Positions 37,062 through 45,921 are shown, counted from the stretch's first letter. The stretch is DNA of 64,000 bases from Clavibacter californiensis (GCF_021952865.1 NZ_CP040792.1:1488001-1552000); one strand, 5' to 3'. Made by a program: numbers and translations. Notes: generated by a model from the sequence alone, not told the origin.

Positions 37062-37250
37062 CTAGTTGCCGATCTGCCCGTCGCGAGAGTCCTCGATGAC
37101 GGTGCCGATGGCGATGGCCACGGTGATGCCCCAGCTGAGCCACATGAGGCCGAGCTTCCAGTCGCGCGGACCCCGACGGGTCGTCTGGAGCGTGCTCCAG
37201 CCGCCGACGAGGGCGCTGAGGACGCTGCCGTTCAGGATGTACTTGCGCAT
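37062..37250 (-). CDS. Small membrane protein
   Basis: A 62-residue protein with two hydrophobic segments (about 5-22 and 35-52, GLMWLSWGITVAIAIGTVI) separated by a basic loop TTRRGPRDWK, giving a hairpin topology. The ribosome-binding site GGGAGG before ATG 37250 is strong. Similar short proteins occur in Microbacteriaceae without assigned function. Hairpins lie between it and mscS. Confidence 0.72.
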   Translation of the reverse strand: MRKYILNGSVLSALVGGWSTLQTTRRGPRDWKLGLMWLSWGITVAIAIGTVIEDSRDGQIGN

Positions 37251-37402
37251 GACACCTCCCAGTGTGCTTCCACGGTACCGGGATCCGCCGGCCGCGTCCG
37301 CCGCCCGGCCGCCGGGTCCCGGCCGCCGTCCCCTTTCCGCAGGCGGTGCGGACTCCCTGCGGGCGATGAGTACAGTGATCGCGGATCAGACAGGAGGCGC
37401 CC

Positions 37403-38557
37403 GTGCGCACAGCCCTCATCGGGGTGGTGCTCCTCGTCGTCGGCGCCGTCGCCGTGGCCACCGGAGCCCTCCCGCTCGACGACCTCGGCGTCCTCTACGA
37501 GCGGGTCTGGCCGATCCTCCTCTTCGTGGTCGCCATCACGGTGGTCACCGAGCTGGCCAGCGAGGCGGGGCTCTTCACCTGGATCGCCGAGCGCGCCGCG
37601 GGACTCGGGCGCGGACGCACGTGGGCCCTCTGGCTCGCCACCGTCGTGCTCGCGTGCCTCTGCACGATCTTCCTGTCGCTCGACACGACCGCCGTGCTCC
37701 TCACGCCCGTGGTCGTCGTGCTCGCCCGGCACTGCGGGCTGCCGCCGCTCCCGTTCGCGCTCACGACGGTGTGGCTCGCGAACACCGCGTCGCTCCTGCT
37801 GCCCGTCTCCAACCTGACGAACCTGCTCGCGGAGCACGAGCTCGGCGGCCTCGGCCCCGTCGGGTTCGCGGCGCTCACGGTCGCGCCGGCGCTCGTGGCC
37901 ATCGCGATGCCCGTGCTCGCGATCCTCGTCATCCACCGCAAGGACCTCTTCACGCGGTACGAGGTCGGGGCGCCCACCGCGCCGACCGACCGCGTGCTGC
38001 TCGTGGGCAGCGCCGTGGTGGTGGGGCTGCTCGTTCCGGCGCTCGTCTCGGGCGTCGAGGTCTGGATCCCCGCGCTCGCCGCGGCCGTCGTGCTCGCGAT
38101 CCTCACGGCCGTCCGCCGCCCGCGCGTGCTCCGGCTCGGGCTCCTGCCCTGGCAGCTCGTGGTGTTCGCGTCGGGCCTGTTCATCGTGATGGAGGCCGCG
38201 CAGTCGCTCGGCCTCACCGCCGTGATGGCCGCGATCTCGGGTCAGGGCCAGGACGCGGGAGCGCTCTTCCGGCTGGCGGGCGTCGCGACGCTGAGCGCCA
38301 ACGCCGTGGACAACCTGCCGGCGTACCTCGCGCTGGAGCCCGTCGCGGGATCCCCGGAGCGCCTCGTCGCGATCCTCGTGGGCGTCAACGCGGGCCCGCT
38401 CATCACGCCGTGGGCCTCGCTCGCCACCCTGCTCTGGCACGAGCGCCTCGTGAGCATGGGGGTCCACATCAAGTGGTCGCGCTACGTGCTGCTGGGGCTC
38501 GTGGTCGCGCCCCTCACGGTCGGCCTCGCGATGCTCGCCTTCGTCCTCACGCGCTGA
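37403..38557 (+). CDS. ArsB/NhaD-type ion transporter
   Basis: A 384-residue membrane protein of the IT superfamily (SLC13, ArsB, NhaD) with ten or eleven helices. Diagnostic segments are FLSLDTTAVLLTPVVVVLA in the first half and LSANAVDNLPAYLAL in the second, the paired re-entrant loops that bind substrate and ion. The NTAS-LLPVSNLTN segment resembles ArsB/CitM carriers. The substrate could be arsenite, a carboxylate or Na+; no ars genes are adjacent. An AGGAGG site precedes the GTG at 37403. Confidence 0.82.
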   Translation: MRTALIGVVLLVVGAVAVATGALPLDDLGVLYERVWPILLFVVAITVVTELASEAGLFTWIAERAAGLGRGRTWALWLATVVLACLCTIFLSLDTTAVLLTPVVVVLARHCGLPPLPFALTTVWLANTASLLLPVSNLTNLLAEHELGGLGPVGFAALTVAPALVAIAMPVLAILVIHRKDLFTRYEVGAPTAPTDRVLLVGSAVVVGLLVPALVSGVEVWIPALAAAVVLAILTAVRRPRVLRLGLLPWQLVVFASGLFIVMEAAQSLGLTAVMAAISGQGQDAGALFRLAGVATLSANAVDNLPAYLALEPVAGSPERLVAILVGVNAGPLITPWASLATLLWHERLVSMGVHIKWSRYVLLGLVVAPLTVGLAMLAFVLTR

Positions 38558-38590
38558 TCGCCCGCCCGCGCCTGGCAGACGACTGGAAGT

Positions 38591-38623
38591 CTGACCGATC
38601 GTGCAGGGACTGACCGATCGGTC
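38591..38623. promoter_or_regulatory. TetR operator of MMPL/YhgE operon
   Basis: A perfect 12-base palindrome GACCGATCGGTC (38612-38623) overlaps the promoter, and an 11-base copy of its left part, CTGACCGATCG, occurs at 38591-38601 and 38610-38620, 19 bases apart. The repeated palindrome next to a TetR gene is a strong autoregulation signal. Confidence 0.7.
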
Positions 38624-38627
38624 GACA

Positions 38628-38633
38628 TAAGCT
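38628..38633 (+). promoter_or_regulatory. Putative -10 box, leaderless tetR of MMPL operon
   Basis: TAAGCT lies exactly six bases before the GTG at 38640, immediately after the operator palindrome. Confidence 0.5.
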
Positions 38634-38639
38634 CTCCGC

Positions 38640-39218
38640 GTGACCCGATCCCCCCGCGCCTCCGCCGGCGACGAGCTCCGCACCATCGCCGCGGCGCGCT
38701 TCGCCCGCGACGGGTTCCAGGCGACCTCGCTCCAGCAGATCGCGGACGAGGCGGGCTACTCGAAGTCGAGCGTGCTCTACCACTTCGCCTCCAAGGAGGC
38801 GCTCCTCGACGCCCTCCTCGAGCCGACCATCGACGCGCTCGCCGAGGTCATCGTCCGCGCCGACTCCATCCGCGGGGACGAGGACGCCAGGCGCCAGTTC
38901 GTCGAGCGCTTCATCGACTTCCTCCTGCTGCACCGGCACGAGGTGGCGCTGTTCATCACGCAGGGCCGCTCGCTCGGGCATCTCGCCGTCATCGAGCGGG
39001 CCAACGACCTCGTGCGCGCGCTCGGCGAGACAGCCGGTGCGCTCGACAGCACGCTCGACCAGCTGCGCTTCGGCGTGGCGCTCGGCGGCGCGGCGTACAT
39101 CCTCGCCGCGAGCGACGACTGGTCCACCAACGAACCGCTGCCCGACGACGAGATCAGGGCTGCTCTCGTCGTGGTCGTGGGGGAGCTCCTCGCCCCCCTC
39201 GGCACCCGCTCCGCCTGA
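38640..39218 (+). CDS. TetR-family regulator of MMPL/YhgE operon
   Basis: A 192-residue TetR protein. The helix-turn-helix (about 12-58) is RTIAAARFARDGFQ, SLQQIADEAGYSKSSVLYHF and SKEALLDALL. The C-terminal domain is of usual size. It is the first gene of a cluster with an MMPL transporter and a YhgE/Pip protein, and an exact palindrome overlaps its promoter, so it most probably represses this operon. No alternative start matches the operator geometry. Confidence 0.9.
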   Translation: MTRSPRASAGDELRTIAAARFARDGFQATSLQQIADEAGYSKSSVLYHFASKEALLDALLEPTIDALAEVIVRADSIRGDEDARRQFVERFIDFLLLHRHEVALFITQGRSLGHLAVIERANDLVRALGETAGALDSTLDQLRFGVALGGAAYILAASDDWSTNEPLPDDEIRAALVVVVGELLAPLGTRSA

Positions 39219-39278
39219 TCCCGCTCCGCCCCCGCACGTCCCCACGCGCACGTCCCACGCAAGGAGAGCCACCCGCCC

Positions 39279-42221
39279 ATGGCCACGCTTCTGTACCGGC
39301 TCGGCCGGATCTCGTTCCTCCACCCGTGGCGCGTCGTCGCCGCGTGGATCCTCGTCCTCGGCATCCTGCTGGGCGGCGGCCTCGCCCTCGGCGGGAAGAC
39401 CCAGGAGTCGTTCTCGATCCCGGGCACCGAGTCGCAGGAGGCCATCGACCGGCTCGCGGCCGTGTTCCCGCAGGCCGCGGGCGCGAGCGCGCAGATCGTG
39501 ACCGAGGCACCGGCCGGCGCGAAGGTCACCGACGACGGCCCGAAGGCCGCCATCGAGGCCACCGCGACGGCGGCGGGCGAGGTGCAGGGCGTCGCGACGG
39601 CGCTGTCCCCGTTCTCCGAGTACGCGACCGACGCCGTCTCGGACGACGGCACCGTGGCGATCACGACCGTGCAGTTCTCCGGACAGAGCGACCAGGTGAC
39701 GACCGCGACGCTCGACGCGCTGAAGGAGTCCGCGCAGGCGGCGGAGGACGCGGGGCTGACGGTCTCGTTCGGCGGCCAGGTGTTCCAGGACGTGCACTAC
39801 GGCGTCACGGTCACCGAGGCGTTCGGCGTGCTGTTCGCGGGCCTCGTGCTCGTGCTCACGTTCGGGTCGATGCTCGCGGCCGGCCTGCCGCTCATCGGCG
39901 CGCTCGTCGGCGTCGCGGCCTCCGCCGGCGCGCTCATGGCCGCCTCGAGGTTCGTCACGGTGTCGAGCGCGTCGCCGCTGCTCGCCGTCATGATCGGCCT
40001 CGCGGTCGGGATCGACTACGCCCTCTTCATCCTCATGCGGCACCGCACGCAGCTCGCGAACGGCATGCCCGTCGAGCGCTCGGCGGCGACCGCGGTGGCC
40101 ACCGCGGGAAGCGCCGTGATCTTCGCGGGCGTGACGGTGATCATCGCGCTGCTCGGGCTCCTCGTGGTGCAGATCCCGTTCCTCACGGTGATGGGGCTCG
40201 GCGCGGCGTTCGCGGTGCTGCTCGCGATGGGCGTCGCGACGACGCTGCTGCCCGCGATGCTCGGATTCGCGGGGGAGCGGCTCCGGCCGAAGGAGGGCTC
40301 GCGGGCCGCGCGCCGCGCGAAGGCGCAGGCCGAGGGGACGCAGCGCACGCTCGGGGCGCGCTGGGTGGCGATCGTCACGAAGGTGCCGATCATCCCCGTC
40401 GTGATCGTGGTCGGCATCGCCGGCCTCCTCGCCGTGCCCGCGTCGCAGCTGCAGCTGGGGCTGCCGAGCGGGGCGACCCAGCCCGCCGGATCCACCAGCC
40501 GCGTCGCGTACGACACCGTCTCCGACGCCTTCGGCCCCGGCCACAACGGCCCGCTCGTCGTGCTCGTCGACATCACGCAGACCACCGACCCGGTCGGGGT
40601 GCTCGGGAAGATCGGCGACGAGATCCGCGGGCTCGACGACGTGGCCTTCGTCGGCACGGGCACGCCGAACCCGTCGGTCGACACCGCGATCATCCAGGTC
40701 GTGCCGGACAGCCCGCCCGAGTCGGCGGAGACCACGGCGCTCATGCAGTCGATCCGCGACCTCGCGCCCGGCCTGCACGACCGCTACGACACGCGCGTCT
40801 CCGTCACGGGCACCACGGCCGTGCAGAACGACATCTCGCAGCGGCTCGACCAGGCGCTCGTGCCGTTCGGGATCGTGGTGGTGGGGCTGTCGATCCTCCT
40901 GCTGATGATCGTGTTCCGCTCGATCTTCGTGCCGGTGAAGGCCGCGATCGGCTTCCTGCTGAGCGTCGTCGTGTCGTTCGGCACCGTGGTGCTGATCTTC
41001 CAGCAGGGACACTTCGCGGACGCGCTCGGCGTGACGCCCGGCCCGATCCTCAGCTTCATGCCGATCCTGCTCATGGCGATCCTGTTCGGCCTCGCCATGG
41101 ACTACGAGGTGTTCCTCGTCTCCGGCATGCGGGAGGACTTCGTGCACCACGGTGACGCGAGGCGCGCGATCGTCACGGGCTTCTCGGGCGCCGCGCGGGT
41201 CGTCACGGCGGCCGCGCTCATCATGTTCTTCGTCTTCGCGGCGTTCGTGCCGGAGGGCGCGGGCGTCATCAAGACCATCGCGCTCGGCCTCGCGGTCGGC
41301 ATCTTCTTCGACGCGTTCCTCGTGCGCATGACCCTCGTGCCCGCCGCCATGGCGCTGCTCGGCAAGCGGGCGTGGTGGATCCCGCGCTGGCTCGACCGCA
41401 TCCTGCCGGACGTCGACATCGAGGGCGAGGGCCTCCGCGAGCACCAGGACGACGTCGACTGGGCGCACGCGTCGGGTGCCGCCGTCGCGGCCGAGCGGCT
41501 CGTCGTGGGCGTGCCGGGGCGCAGGCTCCAGCCCGTCGACCTGAGCGCACCCGCCGGATCCCTCGTGCTCGTCGAGGGCGCGGTGGCCGACCGGCGCCTC
41601 CTCGGCGCCACGCTGGGCGCCCGGCTCGCTCCGCTGTCCGGTCGCGCGCACGTCGCCGGCCATCCGCTCGCCTCCGAGGCGGGCCGCGTGCTCACGAGCG
41701 TCGCGATGGCCGACCTCGGACGGGTCGACCGGGTCGACTCCGGCGTCACCGTGGGCGACCTGCTGGCCGAGCGCATCGACCTGTCCGAGCCGATGGGACG
41801 CCGCCGCGGCGCCCGGTCGCGCCGGGCCGAGTGGCTGGACCGGATCGACCAGGCGGCCGACGCCGCTGGTGCCCGACGCATCGGCGCGGACGATCCCGTG
41901 GGATCGCTCCTGCCGCTCGAGCGCGCCATCGCCCTGACGGCCGTCGCCGCCGCGGGCCGCGCGCCCGTGCTCGTCCTCGACGTGGTGGATCCCTTCCCGG
42001 ACGCTGCCGCGGAGCGCGCGTTCCTCGCCGCCCTGCCCGCGCTCGTCCACGAGAGCACGACCGTCCTGCTGGGCGCGCCGTGGTTCCCGGACGAGCACGG
42101 GATCCCCGGCAGGCCCACCGTGCGCCTCCGCCTCGCCGCCGGCGACGCGCCCGCTCCCGGCGCCGACGCGCGCCCCGACATCGACCAGCCCGTCACGACC
42201 GGCAAGGAGACCCGCCGATGA
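39279..42221 (+). CDS. MMPL-family transporter with C-terminal decayed ABC-ATPase-like domain
   Basis: A 980-residue protein. Residues 1-715 are an MMPL/RND-type exporter: helix 1 at about 18-38, an extracytoplasmic domain, helices 2-6 with VGIDYALFILMRHR, a second domain, then helices 7-12 with LFGLAMDYEVFLVSGMRED, the paired proton-relay segments. Usual bacterial MMPL proteins of this type end at about 720. Here residues 730-965 add a domain resembling an ABC nucleotide-binding domain: LSAPAGSLVLVEGAVADRRLL at the Walker A place without GxGK[ST], LSGRAHVAGHPLASEAG, LLPLERAIALTAVAAAGR at the signature place, and PVLVLDVVDPFPD at Walker B. It is therefore probably non-hydrolysing. The stop overlaps the YhgE/Pip ATG. 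Confidence 0.85.
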   Translation: MATLLYRLGRISFLHPWRVVAAWILVLGILLGGGLALGGKTQESFSIPGTESQEAIDRLAAVFPQAAGASAQIVTEAPAGAKVTDDGPKAAIEATATAAGEVQGVATALSPFSEYATDAVSDDGTVAITTVQFSGQSDQVTTATLDALKESAQAAEDAGLTVSFGGQVFQDVHYGVTVTEAFGVLFAGLVLVLTFGSMLAAGLPLIGALVGVAASAGALMAASRFVTVSSASPLLAVMIGLAVGIDYALFILMRHRTQLANGMPVERSAATAVATAGSAVIFAGVTVIIALLGLLVVQIPFLTVMGLGAAFAVLLAMGVATTLLPAMLGFAGERLRPKEGSRAARRAKAQAEGTQRTLGARWVAIVTKVPIIPVVIVVGIAGLLAVPASQLQLGLPSGATQPAGSTSRVAYDTVSDAFGPGHNGPLVVLVDITQTTDPVGVLGKIGDEIRGLDDVAFVGTGTPNPSVDTAIIQVVPDSPPESAETTALMQSIRDLAPGLHDRYDTRVSVTGTTAVQNDISQRLDQALVPFGIVVVGLSILLLMIVFRSIFVPVKAAIGFLLSVVVSFGTVVLIFQQGHFADALGVTPGPILSFMPILLMAILFGLAMDYEVFLVSGMREDFVHHGDARRAIVTGFSGAARVVTAAALIMFFVFAAFVPEGAGVIKTIALGLAVGIFFDAFLVRMTLVPAAMALLGKRAWWIPRWLDRILPDVDIEGEGLREHQDDVDWAHASGAAVAAERLVVGVPGRRLQPVDLSAPAGSLVLVEGAVADRRLLGATLGARLAPLSGRAHVAGHPLASEAGRVLTSVAMADLGRVDRVDSGVTVGDLLAERIDLSEPMGRRRGARSRRAEWLDRIDQAADAAGARRIGADDPVGSLLPLERAIALTAVAAAGRAPVLVLDVVDPFPDAAAERAFLAALPALVHESTTVLLGAPWFPDEHGIPGRPTVRLRLAAGDAPAPGADARPDIDQPVTTGKETRR

Positions 42222-44113
42222 CCACCCGCTCCGCACGCAGACGGCTCGCCGTCGCCCTCGTCGCGATCGTGCCCCTCGCGGTCGCCGGCCTCTTCATCGG
42301 CTCGCTCTCGGACGTCGCGAAGGGCGTCGAGCGGGTGCCCGCCGCCATCGTCAACCAGGACGAGATCGTGCAGCAGAAGGCCCAGGACGGCACCGAGTCG
42401 CCCGTGCTCGCCGGCCGCCTGCTGGTGACGCAGCTGACCAGCGACGACAACCAGGCATTCGACTGGACCATCACCAACGCCGACGAGGCACAGCGGATGC
42501 TCGACGACGGCGAGGTCTACGCGGTGCTCACGGTGCCGAAGGACTTCTCCGCCTCGATCGTGTCGCTGTCGACGGACGCCCCGAAGCGCGCCGAGATCAG
42601 CGTGAAGACGGACGACGCGCACGGCTACCTGACGGGCGCGGCCACCCAGGCCGTCGGCGTGGGCATGACGAGCGTGTTCGGCAACGCCATCACCTCGCAG
42701 TACGTCTCCGGCATCTACACGACCTTCGGCAGCCTCAAGGGGTCGCTCACCGACGCGGGGGCGGGGGCCGACAAGCTCGCCGACGGGGCCACGCAGCTCT
42801 CCGCGGGGGCGACGACGCTCGGCGACGGCATCACGCAGCTCGGCGACGGCGTCGGCCGGTCCCAGCAGGGCGCGTCGAAGCTCGCGGACGGCCTCGGCAC
42901 GTACACGGGCGGCGTATCGCAGCTCTCCTCCGGGCTCGACCGGCTGCAGACCGGGGCCGCCGGCCTCTCGCAGGTCTCCGACGGCGTCGGGCAGTACGCG
43001 GGCGGGGCCGGCCAGATCGCGGCGCAGGTGGCCGGGATCCGGCAGCAGCTCGCCGCGAACCCGCAGAGCGCGCCCATCGCGGCGCAGCTCGCGCCGCTCG
43101 AGCAGGGGCTCGACCAGTACGCGGCGCAGGGGCAGGCACTCGCGACGCAGGCGGCGGCCGGGATCCAGGGCGTGCAGCAGGGCATCGGCCAGAGCGCGTC
43201 CGGCGCGTCCCAGCTCGCGGCCAACGGCGGCGCGCTCGTCTCCGGCGCGCGGCAGCTCAGCGACGGCCTCGGCCAGCTGCGCACCGGCACGACGTCCGCG
43301 GCGACGGGCGCGGGCGACCTCGCCACGGGTGCCGACGGGCTGGCGTCCGGCGCGACCGAGCTCGGCACCGGGCTCACCCAGGGCGCGGAGCAGATCCCGT
43401 CCCTCGACGCCGACCAGGCGTCGTCCGCCTCGGGCGTCGTCGCGGATCCCGTCGGCCTCACGGTCGAGCGCGAGAACGAGATCGGCAGCCCGGGCGACGC
43501 GATCGCCGCGATCTTCGTGCCGATCGGCCTCTGGCTCGGCGCGTTCGCGACCTTCCTCGTGCTGCGCCCGGCCGCTCGACGCCTCCTCGCGTCCTCTGCC
43601 GCGACCGGCCGCGTGATGGGGCGCGTGCTCGCGCGCGCCGCCCTCATCGCGCTCGCCCAGGTGGTGCTGCTCGTCGCGCTCGTGCACGCCGCGCTCGGGC
43701 TGTCGCTCGCGCTGCTGCCCGCGACGCTCGGGTTCGCGGCCGTCACGGCGGCGGCCTTCACGGCGATCCACTACCTGCTCCGGCAGGCGTTCGGGCGCGC
43801 GGGGCTCGTCGTGTCGCTGATCCTGCTGGCCATCCAGGCCGCGGCGATGGGCGGGGTGATCCCGCTGCAGCTCGTGGCCGCGCCGTTCCAGGCGATCAGC
43901 CCGTTCCTGCCGCTCACCTACGCGGCGTCGGGTATGCAGGCGATCATCGCGGGCGGGGCCCCGGGCGTCGCGTGGGGCTCGGCGGGCGTGCTCGCGGTGT
44001 TCCTGCTGCTGAGCCTCGCGGTGTCGTACCTCGTGACGCGGCGCTCGCGCCGGGCGAAGAGCCTCGGGCTCGTGCCCGGGACGGCGCCTTCCTCGGTCGC
44101 CGTCGCGGTGTGA
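42218..44113 (+). CDS. YhgE/Pip family membrane protein
   Basis: A 631-residue protein. Helix 1 (about 10-28) is followed by the YhgE/Pip N-terminal domain (VPAAIVNQDEIV, MLDDGEVYAVLTVPKDFSASI), a long extracytoplasmic region of 8- to 12-residue pseudo-repeats (LADGATQLSAGATTLGDGI and the like) that predicts long helices, and five to six C-terminal helices (about 430-610) of ABC-2-permease type. In firmicutes family members are phage receptors or part of ESX-type secretion. The ATGA overlap with the MMPL gene, whose tail looks like an ABC ATPase, suggests the two form one exporter complex. Confidence 0.87.
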   Translation: MTTRSARRRLAVALVAIVPLAVAGLFIGSLSDVAKGVERVPAAIVNQDEIVQQKAQDGTESPVLAGRLLVTQLTSDDNQAFDWTITNADEAQRMLDDGEVYAVLTVPKDFSASIVSLSTDAPKRAEISVKTDDAHGYLTGAATQAVGVGMTSVFGNAITSQYVSGIYTTFGSLKGSLTDAGAGADKLADGATQLSAGATTLGDGITQLGDGVGRSQQGASKLADGLGTYTGGVSQLSSGLDRLQTGAAGLSQVSDGVGQYAGGAGQIAAQVAGIRQQLAANPQSAPIAAQLAPLEQGLDQYAAQGQALATQAAAGIQGVQQGIGQSASGASQLAANGGALVSGARQLSDGLGQLRTGTTSAATGAGDLATGADGLASGATELGTGLTQGAEQIPSLDADQASSASGVVADPVGLTVERENEIGSPGDAIAAIFVPIGLWLGAFATFLVLRPAARRLLASSAATGRVMGRVLARAALIALAQVVLLVALVHAALGLSLALLPATLGFAAVTAAAFTAIHYLLRQAFGRAGLVVSLILLAIQAAAMGGVIPLQLVAAPFQAISPFLPLTYAASGMQAIIAGGAPGVAWGSAGVLAVFLLLSLAVSYLVTRRSRRAKSLGLVPGTAPSSVAVAV

Positions 44114-44201
44114 CGATGCGCCCCGGCGGCCGCGCCGTGTCGGCCGGTCGCCGGGGGATCCGTGCACAGCGCGTCCGATGCGCGACACGGAGCCCGTATC
44201 G

Positions 44202-44222
44202 TTCTGAGAATCATTCTCAGAA
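44202..44222. promoter_or_regulatory. Zur/Fur-type operator
   Basis: A 21-base perfect palindrome with 10-base arms (44202-44211 and 44213-44222, centre C). Its core fits TGAnAATnATTnTCA, the form of Zur/Fur boxes in actinobacteria. TATCGT at 44197-44202 is a possible -10, so a bound repressor would cover the promoter. Confidence 0.7.
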
Positions 44223-44232
44223 AGCGGGCACC

Positions 44233-45543
44233 ATGCGCATCCCCTCCCTCCTCGCCGCCGGCGTCGCCGCCCTCGGCCTCCTCGCGGGCTCGCTCGCGGC
44301 ACCCGTCCCGGCAGCGGAGGCGGCCCCGCGCGCCCGTTGGCTGCTCGTGGCCGACCCCACCGCGCACGCCGTCTTCGTCGCGGACGCCTCGACCGGGCGC
44401 ATCACGGGCGCGCTGCCCGGCGCCGTCCTCGGCACGCATGCGGGCGTGATCCAGATGGGCCACGGCCGGGTGGCCTTCGTCGACGAGGCCGGGCCGCGGC
44501 TCGACGTGGTCGACATCGGCTCGTCGGGCGTCCCGCGCATCGCCTCGTCCACGCCGATCCCCGCGGTCGCCGGCGCATGGACGCGGGCCGGATGGATCTC
44601 GGACGACCCCGGGCACCGCTTCGTCGCGGTCGGCTCCGACATCGACGGATCCACCACGCAGCAGGTCACGGTCGTCGACACCCGCAGGCAGCTGGCGCGC
44701 ACCGCGAAGATCAGCACGAGCGAGGTGACCCTCGCCACGACGGGGGAGCGCGGCACCGAGGAGATGGAGACGTTCCTCGTCGGGTCGCCCCTGCGGCTCG
44801 TCGTGACCGCGGGCGGGCGCCTCGACTCCTACGACGTGTCGGCGATCCTCGGCGGCGACGCGAACCCGGCGCCCGTGGCCACGACCCCGTTCGGCGCGTA
44901 CCCGCACGGCCCGGTCGCGGATGCGCGCGGAACGGTGATCGGCTCGACGCTGCACGACGGGATCGAGACGGTGCCGCTCACCCGCGGCGGCTTCGGCGCG
45001 TCCGTCTCCCGGGCCTACCCCGAGCCCGCCGTGCAGAGCTACCGCCCGCGCATGGCGCCCGACGGCGAGACGGCCGTGGGCACGCAGACCGGCACCGGGC
45101 CGGGCACGCCCACGCTGCTGACGTCGTCGTCGATGCGCGGCGCCGGCGTGGCGAGCGTCGCGCTCGGCTCCGGCGCGTCGACGCGCGCGGTCGTGACCCC
45201 CGGCTACGCGGCCGCGGTCGTGACGGCCGGCGGCGTGGACACGCTGTCCCTCGTCGCCCGCGGACGCGCCGGCCTGTACGACGGCGCGGTCACGTCGGTG
45301 CGGCTGCCGGGGCTCGGGCAGGTGCAGGGCGCCGGATCCGCCGCGCGGTTCCTCGCCGCGTCCGACGACGGCTCCGAGCTGTTCCTGTCCCGCGCGGGCA
45401 CGGGATCCGTCCTCGAGATCGACGTCGCAGGCACCACGGCGACGGTGCGCGGCACGATCGCCGTCCCGTCCGCGCTCGCGGACGGCGGCTACCTCGCCAC
45501 GGTGGATCCGCACCAGCGTCCCCACGACCTCAGCGGGCGCTGA
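44233..45543 (+). CDS. Secreted beta-propeller protein, AztD-like candidate
   Basis: A 436-residue exported protein. A Sec signal peptide (MRIPSLLAAGVAALGLLAGS, cleavage near AEA-AP) precedes a repeated beta-strand pattern, with LLVADPTAHAVFVADASTGRI and later LVVTAGGRLDSYDVSAIL and PHGPVADARGTVIGS, typical of a seven-bladed propeller. AztD, the periplasmic zinc chaperone, is a propeller often controlled by Zur; the Zur/Fur-type palindrome 10 bases upstream favours this identity, but aztABC genes are absent nearby and no His-rich metal site is obvious. The ATG at 44233 gives the whole signal peptide. Other secreted propellers cannot be excluded. Confidence 0.62.
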   Translation: MRIPSLLAAGVAALGLLAGSLAAPVPAAEAAPRARWLLVADPTAHAVFVADASTGRITGALPGAVLGTHAGVIQMGHGRVAFVDEAGPRLDVVDIGSSGVPRIASSTPIPAVAGAWTRAGWISDDPGHRFVAVGSDIDGSTTQQVTVVDTRRQLARTAKISTSEVTLATTGERGTEEMETFLVGSPLRLVVTAGGRLDSYDVSAILGGDANPAPVATTPFGAYPHGPVADARGTVIGSTLHDGIETVPLTRGGFGASVSRAYPEPAVQSYRPRMAPDGETAVGTQTGTGPGTPTLLTSSSMRGAGVASVALGSGASTRAVVTPGYAAAVVTAGGVDTLSLVARGRAGLYDGAVTSVRLPGLGQVQGAGSAARFLAASDDGSELFLSRAGTGSVLEIDVAGTTATVRGTIAVPSALADGGYLATVDPHQRPHDLSGR

Positions 45544-45560
45544 CCGCGGGATCCCGCCCG

Positions 45561-45606
45561 CGCACGACGAGGGCCGCCCGGATGCCCGGGCGGCCCTCGT
45601 CGTGCG
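45561..45606. terminator. Strong bidirectional hairpin
   Basis: Perfect 21-base arms (45561-45581 and 45586-45606) with an ATGC loop, between two convergent genes. The outer part CGCACGACGA-GGG repeats the arm of the 62-base palindrome after secA. Confidence 0.85.
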
Positions 45607-45618
45607 TCGGACCCGCCG

Positions 45619-45921
45619 CTACAGCGCGAGCGCGATGCGCCCGCTGAACACGCGGGTCACGGGCGGCGCGGCCAGCACCTCGCCGAGGCGCGCGGCGCCC
45701 TCCGGCGTGGCGCGCCATGCGACGTACGCGTCGTGGTCGGCGGTGGACGCCCACTGCTCCACGACGACCATGCGGGCGGGGTCGGCGTCGTCGACGAGGA
45801 CCTCCAGGCCCTCGTTGCCCGCGAAGGCGCGCGTGGCCTGCAGGGTCTCGGCGAGGACGTCGGCGACGTCGGCCAGGCGGCTCTCGTCGACCTGGATCTC
45901 GAGGTGCACGGTGGTGCTCAT
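45619..45921 (-). CDS. Antibiotic biosynthesis monooxygenase-like protein
   Basis: A 100-residue ABM/dimeric alpha-beta barrel protein (HLEIQVDESRLADVADVLAE, MVVVEQWASTADHDAYVAW), the fold of YgiN-type quinol monooxygenases and heme-degrading IsdG proteins. The small dimeric barrel acts on quinols or other aromatics without cofactor in some members. A GGAGAC site precedes the ATG. It is monocistronic and closed by the hairpin shared with the neighbour. Confidence 0.83.
   Translation of the reverse strand: MSTTVHLEIQVDESRLADVADVLAETLQATRAFAGNEGLEVLVDDADPARMVVVEQWASTADHDAYVAWRATPEGAARLGEVLAAPPVTRVFSGRIALAL

Noticed and set aside
38547-42236. 1229-codon antisense open frame opposite the MMPL gene
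   Set aside because: The same GC-driven shadow: composition dominated by His, Arg, Asp and Glu, no motif, and it covers the stops and starts of several real genes.
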